From Novosphingobium terrae (lineage in GTDB: Bacteria; Pseudomonadota; Alphaproteobacteria; Sphingomonadales; Sphingomonadaceae): 64,000 bases of DNA. The DNA is taken from the NCBI RefSeq assembly GCF_017163935.1, contig NZ_JABVZR010000002.1, positions 930,001 to 994,000 of the forward strand, in the 5' to 3' direction. Under the pieces are notes generated by a model that saw only the letters and a list, made by a program, of their open reading frames with translations, did not search any database and was not told where the DNA came from. This document shows positions 1-9,964 of this stretch, piece by piece (position 1 is the stretch's first letter; each line of letters opens with the position of its first letter). The position numbers and the translations under genes were made by a program.

Positions 1-149
1 CCGCCGGCCTCGACATAGGCATCGAAGATCGCGCGGGACCTTGCTTCATCGGCGCCCCATCGCCCGGCTCCGAAGGTCATGGTGCCAAGTGCAAGCGGGC
101 TGACGACCAGCCCGGAGCGACCAAGGCTGCGGTAATTGGTGAGGCTCAT
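1..149 (-). CDS. Aldo/keto reductase, N-terminal part (runs off window)
   Basis: Only the first 49 codons lie in the window. The reverse strand from the ATG at 149 reads [20 protein letters not shown] and continues [12 protein letters not shown], the classic opening of NADP-dependent aldo/keto reductases (first strand plus the LxLGTMTFG cofactor/substrate motif). Members are cytoplasmic oxidoreductases of aldehydes and ketones; the substrate cannot be told. It is divergent from the LysR gene that starts 96 bases away, and LysR regulators often control such divergent neighbours, so this is its likely target. Confidence 0.85.
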   Translation of the reverse strand, partial: MSLTNYRSLGRSGLVVSPLALGTMTFGAGRWGADEARSRAIFDAYVEAG

Positions 150-245
150 TGCTGCATCTCCTGCTATATCCGCGTCAAGATAGCGGCGATGAACCCGGGC
201 GATTAGGCCCTTTGGGCCGCAAGGGCTTGTGAAGGATATGCAGCA

Positions 246-1136
246 ATGAAGCGTGGCGAGTTGGACGATCTGGCAGCCTTCGCCGCCGTGGCCCGCGCCC
301 GCAGCTTCACCCGCGCCGCCGCCGAGCTGGGCCTCTCACCCTCGGCGCTCAGCCATGCCATGCGGGGGCTGGAGCAGCGCCTTGGCGTCCGGCTGCTGGC
401 GCGCACCACCCGCAGCGTGGCCCCCACTCCGGCGGGAGAGCGGTTGCTGCGCTCGCTCGATCCGGCGCTGGAGGAAGTGGCACGCGGCCTTTCCGCGCTG
501 GCCGACTGGCGCGGCGAACCATCCGGCCACCTTCGGCTGACCACCTTCTCCTCGGCGGCCCGCATGGTTCTGGCCAACAGGCTGCCGCAGTTCCTGCGCG
601 ATCACCCCGAGGTCTCTGTCGAGGTGAATGTCGACAGCCGGTTGGTCGATCTGGTCGCGGAAGGCTATGATGCCGGCATCCGGCTGGGTGACAATGTCGA
701 GCGCGATATGGTCGCGCTCCGCGTCGGCCCGGATATGCGCACGGTGGTGGTCGGCACGCCGGGCTATTTCTCGCTCCATCCGCCTCCCACCGTCCCGGAG
801 GAGCTGGAAAGCCATAATTGCGCCAATTACCGGCTGGTCGGCGGCGGGCTGCTGCCATGGGAGTTCACGCGGGAAGGCCGCGACATCCGCTGCCGCCTCG
901 GCGGCCAGTTGATCGTCAATGATGAGACTGTGGCCGCTGCCACCGTCAGGGCGGGCGCGGCGCTGGGCTATATGTGGGAGAGTGACGTGGCGCAGGACAT
1001 TGCCGAGGGGCGGCTGATCCAGGTGCTCGACGCTTATTGCCCCGTCAGCCCCGGCCTGTTTCTCTATTATCCCAGCCGTCAGGTGACGCCCGCGCTGCGC
1101 GCCCTCGCCGACAGGCTGAGATGGCGGGGTGAATGA
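246..1136 (+). CDS. LysR-family transcriptional regulator
   Basis: A protein of 296 residues, normal for the family. The N-terminal winged helix-turn-helix spans about residues 5-64, with the recognition part [20 protein letters not shown], followed by the usual linker helix. The remainder is the periplasmic-binding-protein-like effector domain; DARMVL-type and [10 protein letters not shown] motifs are typical of the LysR group that controls oxidoreductase genes. It is divergent from the aldo/keto reductase at the window edge, which is the probable target. The effector is unknown. Confidence 0.92.
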   Translation: MKRGELDDLAAFAAVARARSFTRAAAELGLSPSALSHAMRGLEQRLGVRLLARTTRSVAPTPAGERLLRSLDPALEEVARGLSALADWRGEPSGHLRLTTFSSAARMVLANRLPQFLRDHPEVSVEVNVDSRLVDLVAEGYDAGIRLGDNVERDMVALRVGPDMRTVVVGTPGYFSLHPPPTVPEELESHNCANYRLVGGGLLPWEFTREGRDIRCRLGGQLIVNDETVAAATVRAGAALGYMWESDVAQDIAEGRLIQVLDAYCPVSPGLFLYYPSRQVTPALRALADRLRWRGE

Positions 1137-1325
1137 CGGCGCATCGCGCGCCAGGGACGATCCCCTCGGGCGATGGCCAGCTGTCAGGACAGGGCATTGG
1201 TGGCGCAAGCCATGGCGAACCAGTCAGCTTTTGGCGCGAGATGTCCGCTTCTTGTCCCTCCCGGGCATTTCGCCTTGAAACAGGGCGCCTAGGATGGTTC
1301 ACCTTCACCATCCATGGAGACAGCC

Positions 1326-1886
1326 ATGTCCGACACCGCACTGCTCGTCATCGATGCCCAGGAATCCTTTCGCCATCTCGACAGCTGGCAGGAGGACCAG
1401 CTCCCCGCCTATATCGAGCGCCAGCAAAGGCTGATCGACGGGGCCAGGGCCGCTGGCCTGCCCATCCTCCAGATCTTCCATATCACCGACGCGGGCCCAT
1501 TTTCCGAAGCCTCCGGTCTGGTCGAGACCCTTGCCGACCTGAAGATCAGCCCTGACGCCATCTTCAAAAAGCGCCGCCACAGCGCGCTGGTGGCCTCGGG
1601 TCTGGATGTCTGGCTGACGGAACATGGCATCCGCCGCCTGATCGTCTCGGGCCTGCGCACGGAGCAATGCTGCGAAACCACCACGCGCCATGCCTCCGAC
1701 CTTGGCTATACGGTCGATTATGTCGCCGAGGCCACGCTGACCACCCCCATCACCGACGCCACCGGCCACACTTGGAGCCCGGCGGAGCTGCGCGCCCGCA
1801 CCGAAGCCGTGCTGGCCGGGCGCTTCGCGCGCATCGCCACGGTGGAAGAAGCGCTGGCCGCCGTCCGGGACAGGGTGGCGGCGTGA
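1326..1886 (+). CDS. Isochorismatase-family cysteine hydrolase
   Basis: A 186-residue protein of the isochorismatase fold. The catalytic triad is visible: Asp10 (LLVIDAQESF), Lys81 or Lys82 (AIFKKRRHSAL) and Cys115 (RTEQCCETTTRHA). Such enzymes hydrolyse amides such as nicotinamide or ureido compounds, or vinyl ethers; the substrate is not predictable. I chose the ATG at 1326 and not the in-frame ATG at 1314, because GGAGA at 1316-1320 is well placed for 1326 only. The stop overlaps the GTG start of the next gene, so the two are translationally coupled, and the GlxA-type regulator probably senses or controls this hydrolase. Confidence 0.88.
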   Translation: MSDTALLVIDAQESFRHLDSWQEDQLPAYIERQQRLIDGARAAGLPILQIFHITDAGPFSEASGLVETLADLKISPDAIFKKRRHSALVASGLDVWLTEHGIRRLIVSGLRTEQCCETTTRHASDLGYTVDYVAEATLTTPITDATGHTWSPAELRARTEAVLAGRFARIATVEEALAAVRDRVAA

Positions 1887-2872
1887 AACAGGCACCGCAT
1901 CCTGTCGCGGTGCCGGTCTTTGTCGTGGTGCCGCCGCATGTCCTGCTGCTCGATATCGCCGGGCCGATGGAGGTGCTGCGCAAGGCCAATCTCGAACAGG
2001 ACGCGGTGCGCTTTGCGGTGACCTATGTCGGCCCGCAGCCCGCCACCGACAGCTCGATCGGCCTTGGCGTGTCGGGCATTGCGCCCCTGCCCGCTCATCT
2101 TCCCGATGATGCGCTGGTGGTGGTGCCCGGCAGCGCCAACACGCCGCCCGATGACCGCGAGGCGGCCCGGCAGGGCGCGGCGATCATCGACTGGCTGAGG
2201 CAGGTGGTGCGCCCCGGCATCCGTCTGCTCTCGATCTGCGCGGGGGCGCTGATGGCGGCACGCGCGGGCCTGCTCGACGGTTATGACTGCACCACCCATC
2301 ACGCCTGCACACAGGATCTGGTGCGGCTGGCCCCCCGGGCGCGGGTGCGCGAAAACCGGCTCTATGTCGAGGATCGCGACCGGCTGAGCAGCGCGGGGAT
2401 CACGGCGGGCGTCGATCTGATGCTGCATGTGGTAACGCAGCTGGCCGGGCATGGCGTGGCGCTGAACATCGCGCGCTATCTGGTGGTCTATCTGCGCCGG
2501 GGCGGCGGCGATCCCCAGCTCTCACCCTGGCTGGAGGGGCGCAACCATATCCATCCGGTGATCCACCGCGTTCAGGATGCCGTTGCCGCCGATCCCGCCG
2601 CACCATGGTCCGTTGGGCGGCTGGCGGATGTGGCAGCGGCCAGCCCGCGCAATCTCTCGCGCCTGTTCAACGAGCATACCGGCATGAGCGTGGGCGATTA
2701 CGTCAGCCGCATGCGCGTGGCGCTGGCCCGCGACATGCTGGCCGGATCACGGCTGGACATGGAAGGCGTGGCCGAACGCAGCGGCTTTGGCTCGGCCCGC
2801 CAGCTGCGCAGGGCATGGGGGCGTTTCCATGACCTGCCGCCCAGCCGGATGCGTGCGCAGACACAGGTCTGA
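1883..2872 (+). CDS. GlxA-type regulator: DJ-1/PfpI domain plus AraC DNA-binding domain
   Basis: The reading frame is open further upstream, but translation most likely begins at the GTG at 1883 (VKQAPHPVAVPVFVVV), which overlaps the TGA of the hydrolase in a GTGA junction. This gives 329 residues, the usual GlxA length. The N-terminal half is a DJ-1/PfpI (class I glutamine amidotransferase-like) fold with the nucleophile-elbow cysteine in LLSICAGALMAARAGLLDG. The C-terminal 100 residues carry two AraC helix-turn-helix motifs (SVGRLADVAAASPRNLSRLF and AERSGFGSARQLRRAWGRF). It probably regulates the coupled hydrolase in response to a small molecule. Confidence 0.88.
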   Translation: MKQAPHPVAVPVFVVVPPHVLLLDIAGPMEVLRKANLEQDAVRFAVTYVGPQPATDSSIGLGVSGIAPLPAHLPDDALVVVPGSANTPPDDREAARQGAAIIDWLRQVVRPGIRLLSICAGALMAARAGLLDGYDCTTHHACTQDLVRLAPRARVRENRLYVEDRDRLSSAGITAGVDLMLHVVTQLAGHGVALNIARYLVVYLRRGGGDPQLSPWLEGRNHIHPVIHRVQDAVAADPAAPWSVGRLADVAAASPRNLSRLFNEHTGMSVGDYVSRMRVALARDMLAGSRLDMEGVAERSGFGSARQLRRAWGRFHDLPPSRMRAQTQV

Positions 2873-2910
2873 CGGGGCGCAAAACCCCAGCCTCACGGAG
2901 CGCCGCGATC

Positions 2911-3633
2911 TCAATATGACAGTCTGGGATACCAATCCGTGCCCCGCCCCTGCGGGGTCAGATCCAGCACCGACCAGAGGCTGGCAATATCGGGATAATC
3001 ACGCGGGTCCTGCCCCGGGTCAGCCATCTCCCGCCGCATCTGGCTCATCCAGAACAGGCGAATGGCTGAGCCGTCTTTCCTGAAAACCACCAGAGCGGGA
3101 TTTTCCGTGCCATCCTCGTTCAGCAGGCCCAGATCACGGGCATAATCATCGCCGACGGTCTGCACGAAATCGAGATGCCGCCAGCCGCGTTCCTGCGCGA
3201 AGTCATACTGCCGGGCAACCGGGGAGCGACCGAAAATCTTCAGCGCGACACGCTGTTTGATATCGGCCGCATTGCCATTCACCGCGCCAAGCCAGTTGGT
3301 GCACATCGGGCAAGGCCGCTCCCGCTGGGGGCCATACATCCAGAAATAGGCGACCAGCGTGTCGTGATCGCCGAACAGATCGGCCAGCGTGGCATCGAAG
3401 CCCTGCTCGTCCTTGAAGCGATAGGGCGCGGTGATGACGGGCCCCGGCGGCAGAGCCTGCCGCTGCTGCGCCAGCCGGGTGGCATGCCGACGCAGCTCGA
3501 TTTCTTCAGCCAGCAGCCCCTTGCGGGCCTGCAGGTAATCCGGCGAGGCGCCGGGGAACGCCATTTGCATGCCCTCGGCCAGGTCCCTTGCGGGTGTCAG
3601 GCCGTCAGATGTGTCGGGCGCCTTGATCGCCAT
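2911..3633 (-). CDS. DUF899 thioredoxin-like protein
   Basis: A 240-residue protein with the features of the DUF899 family: KDEQGFDATLADLFGDHDTL near residue 75, a PCPMCT cysteine pair, and FARSPVARQ/FAQERGW-like stretches as in thioredoxin-fold proteins. The family is common in proteobacteria and its biochemical role is unknown; a dithiol redox function is suggested by the CPMC motif. The start at 3633 is backed by GAGGAG seven bases upstream. It is the last gene of the minus-strand series that begins with the TonB-dependent receptor, about 100 bases after the preceding hydrolase. Confidence 0.85.
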   Translation of the reverse strand: MAIKAPDTSDGLTPARDLAEGMQMAFPGASPDYLQARKGLLAEEIELRRHATRLAQQRQALPPGPVITAPYRFKDEQGFDATLADLFGDHDTLVAYFWMYGPQRERPCPMCTNWLGAVNGNAADIKQRVALKIFGRSPVARQYDFAQERGWRHLDFVQTVGDDYARDLGLLNEDGTENPALVVFRKDGSAIRLFWMSQMRREMADPGQDPRDYPDIASLWSVLDLTPQGRGTDWYPRLSY

Positions 3634-3739
3634 GATGATGCTCCTCTCGGCAGATCAACCCGGCGACACCCAAGCGGTTCCAGCCGCCTCCCACGGCGCC
3701 AAACTTCGGAACTTTCCGATCGAGGGCAGCCGATCTGTT

Positions 3740-5254
3740 TCAGCGGGCGCCGAAAGCCTGATCCGCATAGCCGCGCGCGCGCTGGCCCTCTTCCTGCGCA
3801 TCGGGGGGCAGCAACCATCCCTGCGCCTGCAACCGGGCCAACCGCGCATCGAATTTGGCGAGATAGTCCGCCTTGCCGCCCGGATAGGTTTTCGCCAGCA
3901 GCGCCGGATCGACCGGCAGGCGCTTCAGATTGCGGATCGGCACCACCCCGCCGCAGGCCGAGGCAGGCGCTTCGGCATAGGTCACCAGCGGCACGTCGAG
4001 CTGCGCCACCCGCACGCCCCCCAAGGGGTTGCCGAAAGCATCGCGGACATAATCCTTGCCGTCGCTCTGAACCTGCATGCGGCTGGTGCGTGGCGGCGCC
4101 TTGCCGGTGCTGACCCATATGTCGATGTTGGCCATGGCGGCCTGCGCCACATCGCGCATCGGCACATCGGTGTCCTCCACGGTGCAGACCGGCGCCTCCT
4201 TGGCGGCGGGGTGATGGCGGGCGATCAATTGCTCCGTGGCGGGCTTGAACTGGGCGTGTGTGCCCTGATCCAGATGGCTGACCCCGCCCAGCTCATAGAT
4301 GCGATGGCCGCCCTTCACCGCGTCGCTTTCGGGCGCCTGAGGAAAGACATTGGTGATCGCCTCCATGGATGAGGTCAGTTCGATCACCGGCACGTCGATC
4401 TGGCGCAGCATGTCACGGCGATGATCGACATGCGGACCGGTGGAATTCAGGGGGACATGCCCGGCCTCCACCGAACCGGCGGAAATGCCGATCAGATAGC
4501 CGTCGATCACCGGCGAGCCATCCTTGCGGCGATAGCGGTCATGAAAGCCGAAGTTGATCCAGCTGCGGATCGTGCTGCCAAGGAAAGACCAGCCCGAGAC
4601 ATAGACGCGCCTCACCTTCAGCCCGGCGAGCGGCCCTGTGCTGCCGGGGTCGCGCAGCAGGCTGGCGGTCTGGCCGATGATGTCCCAGCGGATGCCGTCA
4701 TCCTCGGGCACGTCGAAGGCCTTGTAGCGCACCGGATCATACCAGCGCGGCAGATAGGGCGCCGAGACCGGGAATTGCGGCGAGCCCAGCTTGCGGCTCG
4801 GCGCATCGCCACCATTGATCACCACGGCATAGGCAGAGCCCGTGCGCAGCACCAGCGTATCGATCCGGCCCCATTGCGTGCCGGCAAGGCTGGGATGCTG
4901 GAAGGCGAATTGCACGATGCCGTTGAAGTTTTTGGGGTCGCGCGGGCGCACGATCACCACGCGGGTGGTGTAGGGCACGCCTGATTTCGCCACGCTGATC
5001 GGGCCGCCTTGGGAGCCCTCGGCATAGATGTTGCCAGTGCCGGAAAGGAGATACTCCTCCTGCACGTAATCGGCCTTTTTCAGCGCCTCTTCATCCGCCG
5101 AGCCGGGCAGGACGATGGGGGCGAAAATATGCGAGTTGGCGGTTTCGGGCAGTTTCTGGCCCCAATGGGCGCCTTCGGCATGGACGGGCAGCGCGCAGGC
5201 CAGCGACAGGCCTGCCAACAGAAGGCTACGTGTGAAGATCGTCATCGTCATCAT
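3740..5254 (-). CDS. Secreted alpha/beta hydrolase (Abhydrolase_10-like)
   Basis: A 504-residue protein with a clear Sec signal peptide (MTIFTRSLLLAGLSLACALPVHA). The nucleophile elbow GWSFLGS lies in the middle and a late His in ELGGVSHLDQG could complete the triad. The sequence resembles the alpha/beta-hydrolase-domain family found in sphingomonads and actinobacteria, whose substrates are mostly unknown esters or lactones. It lies 49 bases downstream of the CocE/NonD hydrolase and probably shares its transcript, so two exported hydrolases follow one TonB receptor. The exact start among ATG 5254, 5251 and 5245 is uncertain. Confidence 0.8.
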   Translation of the reverse strand: MMTMTIFTRSLLLAGLSLACALPVHAEGAHWGQKLPETANSHIFAPIVLPGSADEEALKKADYVQEEYLLSGTGNIYAEGSQGGPISVAKSGVPYTTRVVIVRPRDPKNFNGIVQFAFQHPSLAGTQWGRIDTLVLRTGSAYAVVINGGDAPSRKLGSPQFPVSAPYLPRWYDPVRYKAFDVPEDDGIRWDIIGQTASLLRDPGSTGPLAGLKVRRVYVSGWSFLGSTIRSWINFGFHDRYRRKDGSPVIDGYLIGISAGSVEAGHVPLNSTGPHVDHRRDMLRQIDVPVIELTSSMEAITNVFPQAPESDAVKGGHRIYELGGVSHLDQGTHAQFKPATEQLIARHHPAAKEAPVCTVEDTDVPMRDVAQAAMANIDIWVSTGKAPPRTSRMQVQSDGKDYVRDAFGNPLGGVRVAQLDVPLVTYAEAPASACGGVVPIRNLKRLPVDPALLAKTYPGGKADYLAKFDARLARLQAQGWLLPPDAQEEGQRARGYADQAFGAR

Positions 5255-5303
5255 CTCACGAAAAGCGGGCCGGGAAGCGTGTCGCCGCCCGGCCCGGAAT
5301 GGA

Positions 5304-7079
5304 TCACTGCGCCACCACCGGCAGGCTGACGGTGGAAGGATGCGCCTTGTCGCTGATCAGCGTGATCGTCCGGGGCTGAGCCTGAGGATCACGCGCCCGC
5401 TCGCGATGGTCCGAACCGGTGAAGGTGAACTGCACCTTGTGGCCCGGCAGGAAAACGTAAGAGGTGGGCATGATGTCGAACTGCAGACGCGTTGGCTCAT
5501 TGGGTGTGAGAGGCTGCGCATCCTCGGCATAGGCGCGGTGCCAGGGGATGCCGGGCAGCGCCCAGGGCGCCTTGTCCAGCTTGCGCAAGGACGCCTTCAA
5601 CCGCCCTTCCGTCACCACGCGGACCTTGCCATCGGGCGCCACATCCTCGACCAGCAGGAAGAGGTTGGCGTCCTTGGTGTCGGCGGCGATCCAGACATCG
5701 GCCAGCGCATGGCCGGTGATCTCCAGCGGCTGCGCCAAGGGTTTGCCCGCGATCGAAAGCCCTTTGCCCGGCAGATGGCAGGGCTGCACCGTCGATCCCG
5801 AACCGCCCTCGGGGCAGGTCACGGTGTAATCGACCGGGAAGGCCTGATGCAGCGGTTTGGCAGGCGCCGTGCCCGCCAGCAGACCGGCGGGGCTGATGAC
5901 ATAGGGCGTCGGCTTGCTCTGCGGCAGGGGCCAGTCCTTCGCCTCGCGCCATTCGCCCTTATGATCCGCGCCCGCGTTCACCACGAAATAATGGATCGGC
6001 GCCTGAGCCTCCAAGCCCGTATCGATGCCTTTCAGATAGCGGTCGAAGAAGCGATGGATTTCCTCCACCAATGCGAAGCCGTCATTCTGGCAATGCAGCC
6101 AGTCGCCGATCAGGATGCGCGTGCCCGGGATGTTCATCCGCGCAATCAGCCCCTGATCGCGCAATTCATCGCGCCAGCCGCCCATGATGTAGAGCGGTGT
6201 ACCCGAACGCCGCACCTGCTGCGCATAGGAGGACACGCTGCCCTCCTGCCAGAAGGTGGACTGCACCGAAGGCGCCCAGCTGTCGCGATAGGGCATGGAC
6301 TTCCACAGATCGAACAGCGGCGTGGCGCGTTGATGCTCCAGCGCGGCGGCGTGGAGCAGGGTCTTGTCCTTGTCCTCATCGACCGGGGCGATGGCCATAT
6401 CCTGCGCCACGGTGCGCGTGGGGCCGGTGCCCCATTGGGCAAAGATGCCGCCCCGGCGCATGGCATCATACTTGTTCCAGGAGAAGCACCCGGCAAACAC
6501 CGCCTTCAGGTGAGGATTGTCCCCCGTCAACGCATGCATCGCCGCATCGCCGGTGTTCGAGCAGCCATATTGCCCCACGATGCCGTTCGACCAGTCCTGT
6601 GTGCCCAGCCAGTCGATCATTTCATAGGCATCGGCATCCTCGTTGCGCTCATGATAGCCGCGCATCGTGCCGAAGGACTGCCCATTGCCGCGCCGCGCCA
6701 CCTGCACCACCACATAGCCGTAATCGGTGAGCGAGGGGATCGAGCGGAACCCCGCCGCGCGCGGACCGGTGCCATCGGCAGCCTCCTGCGTGGCGGAAAG
6801 CGTATGATGCCAGATCACCGGAAACTTGCCCGGAGCCGCCTGCCCGTTCACCGCCGGGCGCGCCACCGTCACCCCCAGCCGCGTGCCATCGCGCAGGCGG
6901 ACATAGAAGGTGGCATGCACCTGCTCGGTAAACTGCTTCGGAGGCTGATAATGGCCGAAGCTGGAAGGCGCCGCCGCAGCCTGCAAGGCAGGAGCAGCGG
7001 GTTGGGCTTGCGCCTGCCCTCCGCCCATCACGGCGACCAGAGCAGCAAGGCTGGCACAAAGCTTGAGAGGCACGCGCAT
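5304..7079 (-). CDS. CocE/NonD-family hydrolase, exported
   Basis: A 591-residue serine hydrolase of the CocE/NonD (X-Pro dipeptidyl-peptidase S15) group. Residues 1-25 are a signal peptide ending AQA, so it acts in the periplasm. The core has RDGTRLGVTVARP, the nucleophile elbow GQYGCSNTGDAAM and the late GDWLHCQND histidine segment, followed by a jelly-roll domain with TFTGSDHRERA. Known members cleave esters, amides or acylated amino acids. Its ATG overlaps the stop of the TonB-dependent receptor gene (TGATG), so the two are translationally coupled and the receptor probably imports the substrate that this enzyme cleaves. Confidence 0.87.
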   Translation of the reverse strand: MRVPLKLCASLAALVAVMGGGQAQAQPAAPALQAAAAPSSFGHYQPPKQFTEQVHATFYVRLRDGTRLGVTVARPAVNGQAAPGKFPVIWHHTLSATQEAADGTGPRAAGFRSIPSLTDYGYVVVQVARRGNGQSFGTMRGYHERNEDADAYEMIDWLGTQDWSNGIVGQYGCSNTGDAAMHALTGDNPHLKAVFAGCFSWNKYDAMRRGGIFAQWGTGPTRTVAQDMAIAPVDEDKDKTLLHAAALEHQRATPLFDLWKSMPYRDSWAPSVQSTFWQEGSVSSYAQQVRRSGTPLYIMGGWRDELRDQGLIARMNIPGTRILIGDWLHCQNDGFALVEEIHRFFDRYLKGIDTGLEAQAPIHYFVVNAGADHKGEWREAKDWPLPQSKPTPYVISPAGLLAGTAPAKPLHQAFPVDYTVTCPEGGSGSTVQPCHLPGKGLSIAGKPLAQPLEITGHALADVWIAADTKDANLFLLVEDVAPDGKVRVVTEGRLKASLRKLDKAPWALPGIPWHRAYAEDAQPLTPNEPTRLQFDIMPTSYVFLPGHKVQFTFTGSDHRERARDPQAQPRTITLISDKAHPSTVSLPVVAQ

Positions 7080-9778
7080 CAGAACGTCTTCCTTGCAGAG
7101 ACAGCGATCAGACGGCCCACCGGATCGGTGGCGGTGGCATCATAGCCGCCGCCGCCATTGCTGCTGGGCGCCACATTCACATAGGGCGGGTTCACATCGA
7201 AGAGGTTGCGCACCTCCAGCCCCAGCGTGAAAGGCTTGGCCTTGTCACCCACGCGGAAGCTGAGGTTGAGGTCGATCGGCGTGTAGCTGGCCACCTTCTG
7301 CACCGGCGTGGCGGCGGTGTTGGCATAGCCGCCCAGATGGTTGGCCCGCACCATCGCGGAAAAACGCCCGATATCCCAATTCACACTAAGCCGCGCCTTG
7401 AACTGCAACGGCTGATAGATCTGGTTCAGCAGATTGAGGAAGGGCGCCGTGGGCGTCTGCTGCGAGAGATATTGGGTGAGATAGGTGCCCGCCAGATTGA
7501 AGGTGAAATTACCGATCCTGTCGGTGGGCAGCAGGTAATTGGCCGAAAAGTCGAAACCGCGCGTGATCGAGCGGCCCAGATTCTGGCTGCGCCCATCGAC
7601 AAAGGTGGTGACATTGGCCGCGCTGCCCCCCGGCAAAGCGCCCGAAACCGCCATGCCGCCAGCGATATAATTGGCCACGATCTGCGAGGCCTGCGTGCCC
7701 TGCACAATCAGCCCGGTGCCATTGTACTGCGCGGCGCGCGTCAACACCGAAAGGTCAGACAGCAGCGCGATCACCTGATTCTTGTAATCGACATTCCAGT
7801 AGGTGAGCGACAGGCGCAGATTGCGCACCGGATTGTAATCCGCACCCACCGACCAGGTGCTGGCGGTTTCCGGCTTCAGCCCCGGATTGCCGCCCGACAG
7901 CGCCACACCCGTGATCGGCGCGCCGCCTGTGGGGTTCTGATAGCTCTGCACATAGAGCTGGCTGGTGTTGCCATAGATCTGCGGCAGGGTGGGCGCCCGG
8001 AAGCTGGTGCCATAGCTGCCGCGCACCGTCATCCGCTCGATGGGTGACCAGTTGACGCCGAACTTCGGATTGGTGGTGGCGCCCACATCGGAATATTTGT
8101 CGTAACGCACCGCGCCGTCCAGCTCCAGCTTGCGCAGGCCGGGGATGGCATTGGCGCCGCTGAACACCGGCACCACCAGCTCGGCATAGGCGGAATCGAC
8201 GCGGCGACCCGGATTGGTCCAGCGATAGGCCACGCCCGGCACGCCATTCTGCGTGCCCAGCGACATGTTGAACTGCTGCCCTTCATAGCCCAGCGCCAGC
8301 TTCACATCGCCGCCCGGCAGATGCAGCAGCGAACCGTTGAGCCGCGCCTCGTAACCGGTGAAGCGGCCAATGGTCGGGTTGATCGAGACCTGGTTGAAAA
8401 TCCCCGCCAGTGTCGCCGCAGTGGTGCGCCCCAGCCCATAGGGATCGAAGGCCGTCGCCGCATTGCTGCTGGCCAGCGCGGCGGTGAGCGCCGTGTTGTT
8501 CAGCCCCGCCGTGGAGCTTGAGATATCATAGGTGCGGCCCTTGTCGAACAGCGCCTCGAACTGCCAGCCATGCGGCAGCTTCACCTTGAGGCCCGGCGAG
8601 ATCTGCCAGCTTTCCGAATGGCCCCAGCTCATGTTGCGCTGGCTGTCATTCATGAAGTTGTAGTCGATGGTGTAGCTGTTGCCGGTGAAGCCATTGGGGC
8701 GCACGAAGAAGGCGTTGGTGGAGGGCACAGTGATCGTGGCATTGGCGTAAGCGGGCAGGCGCTGGAAGGCCCGATAGGAATAGAAACCGTCGGCGGTGAA
8801 GCTCAGCCAGTCATTGATGGCGTAATCGAAGGTGCCGTTCATGCTGTCATAGCGCTGGCGCGGGATCAGATCCTGACCCTGCAAATCGTTGCAGCTGTTC
8901 GATGTGCCCGCGACCAGACTTCCGGCATTGGCCTGCGTCAATTGTCCCGGCATGGCATAGGATACACCGCCTGCCTTCAGCGTTCCGGGCGCACATTTCG
9001 TCACCGAATAATTGTTACCGCCCGAGCTGGTCTGGTTGGAGCGGAAGAAGCTGCGGTCATTGCCGTTGAGATTGCTCTTTTCGACATGCTCATAGGCCAG
9101 CGTGAATTGCCCGCCGTTGAACTTGTGGCCGAAGGCAGCGCCCAAAGTCTTTTCGGTGTAGACGCCATCATCGGAAATACCGCCGCGCGCCACCATTTCC
9201 AGACCATTGAAATTGCGGCGCGGAATGAGGTTGACCACGCCCGCCACCGCATCCGAACCATAGATGGCCGACGCGCCATCGGCCACCACCTCAACCCGTT
9301 CCACGCCCAGCGTCGGAAGGATGGACGGATCGATCGAGCGGCCATTGTTGGTCACGCGATGCCCGTCAACAATGATCAGCGTGGCATTGGGGCCAATGCC
9401 GCGCAGGTTGATCGAATTGCCATAGACGATGTTGCCCGCGCCGCCCGTCTGGCCGCGCGACCCTTCCGAAACGCCCAGATTGAAGACCTGCGGCAGATCC
9501 TGAATCGCCTGCTGCAAGGTCACGCGACCGGCTTGCGCAATATCCTTGTTGCTCATCGCCACCACCGGCGAGCCAATCGGCGCCACACCGCGCACGCGGC
9601 TGCCGGTGACGATGATGTCGGCATCGGCGTGCGTTTCAGGGGCGGCGGGCGGCGGCACGGCAGCCGGAGTCGCTGCCTGATTTTGGGCCTGATCCTGAGC
9701 ATGAGCCGCCGGCGCGATCAGGGTCAGCGCCAGTGCGGAACTCATCAGGGTTGCGGCCCGAAACGCGGTTATGTTCAT
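7079..9778 (-). CDS. TonB-dependent outer-membrane receptor
   Basis: An 899-residue receptor. After a signal peptide (to about residue 27) comes a short linker, then ADIIVTGSRV, a TonB-box-like start of the plug. Plug motifs NSINLRGIGPNATLIIVDGHR and RVEVVADGASAIYGSDAVAGV are clear. The rest is a 22-strand barrel ending in ARKTF, with the terminal Phe needed for barrel assembly. It imports an unknown large or scarce substrate using TonB energy. The start is supported by GGGAGG seven bases upstream. It is coupled to the CocE/NonD hydrolase downstream, which suggests an ester substrate. The MarR gene upstream is on the same strand. Confidence 0.93.
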   Translation of the reverse strand: MNITAFRAATLMSSALALTLIAPAAHAQDQAQNQAATPAAVPPPAAPETHADADIIVTGSRVRGVAPIGSPVVAMSNKDIAQAGRVTLQQAIQDLPQVFNLGVSEGSRGQTGGAGNIVYGNSINLRGIGPNATLIIVDGHRVTNNGRSIDPSILPTLGVERVEVVADGASAIYGSDAVAGVVNLIPRRNFNGLEMVARGGISDDGVYTEKTLGAAFGHKFNGGQFTLAYEHVEKSNLNGNDRSFFRSNQTSSGGNNYSVTKCAPGTLKAGGVSYAMPGQLTQANAGSLVAGTSNSCNDLQGQDLIPRQRYDSMNGTFDYAINDWLSFTADGFYSYRAFQRLPAYANATITVPSTNAFFVRPNGFTGNSYTIDYNFMNDSQRNMSWGHSESWQISPGLKVKLPHGWQFEALFDKGRTYDISSSTAGLNNTALTAALASSNAATAFDPYGLGRTTAATLAGIFNQVSINPTIGRFTGYEARLNGSLLHLPGGDVKLALGYEGQQFNMSLGTQNGVPGVAYRWTNPGRRVDSAYAELVVPVFSGANAIPGLRKLELDGAVRYDKYSDVGATTNPKFGVNWSPIERMTVRGSYGTSFRAPTLPQIYGNTSQLYVQSYQNPTGGAPITGVALSGGNPGLKPETASTWSVGADYNPVRNLRLSLTYWNVDYKNQVIALLSDLSVLTRAAQYNGTGLIVQGTQASQIVANYIAGGMAVSGALPGGSAANVTTFVDGRSQNLGRSITRGFDFSANYLLPTDRIGNFTFNLAGTYLTQYLSQQTPTAPFLNLLNQIYQPLQFKARLSVNWDIGRFSAMVRANHLGGYANTAATPVQKVASYTPIDLNLSFRVGDKAKPFTLGLEVRNLFDVNPPYVNVAPSSNGGGGYDATATDPVGRLIAVSARKTF

Positions 9779-9964
9779 GATTATCCTCCCGCTTGCAATG
9801 CATGCACGCGCAGATGGACAGCACGAGGGTAAGCGGAGGCCTTACACAGGCCCCCTATGGTCATCCTCTCCCGACGGCCGCATTCAGCCTATCGGCGCTG
9901 CACTCTGCTTCTGCCGGGAAAGATGCTGATAATGGTAGAATGAGTCAACCTTATTTTTTATCAC

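Noticed and set aside
5115..7145. 676-codon plus-strand frame
   Set aside because: Antisense to the CocE/NonD hydrolase and the second hydrolase; long only because of high GC; composition is Arg/His/Gly-rich without motifs.
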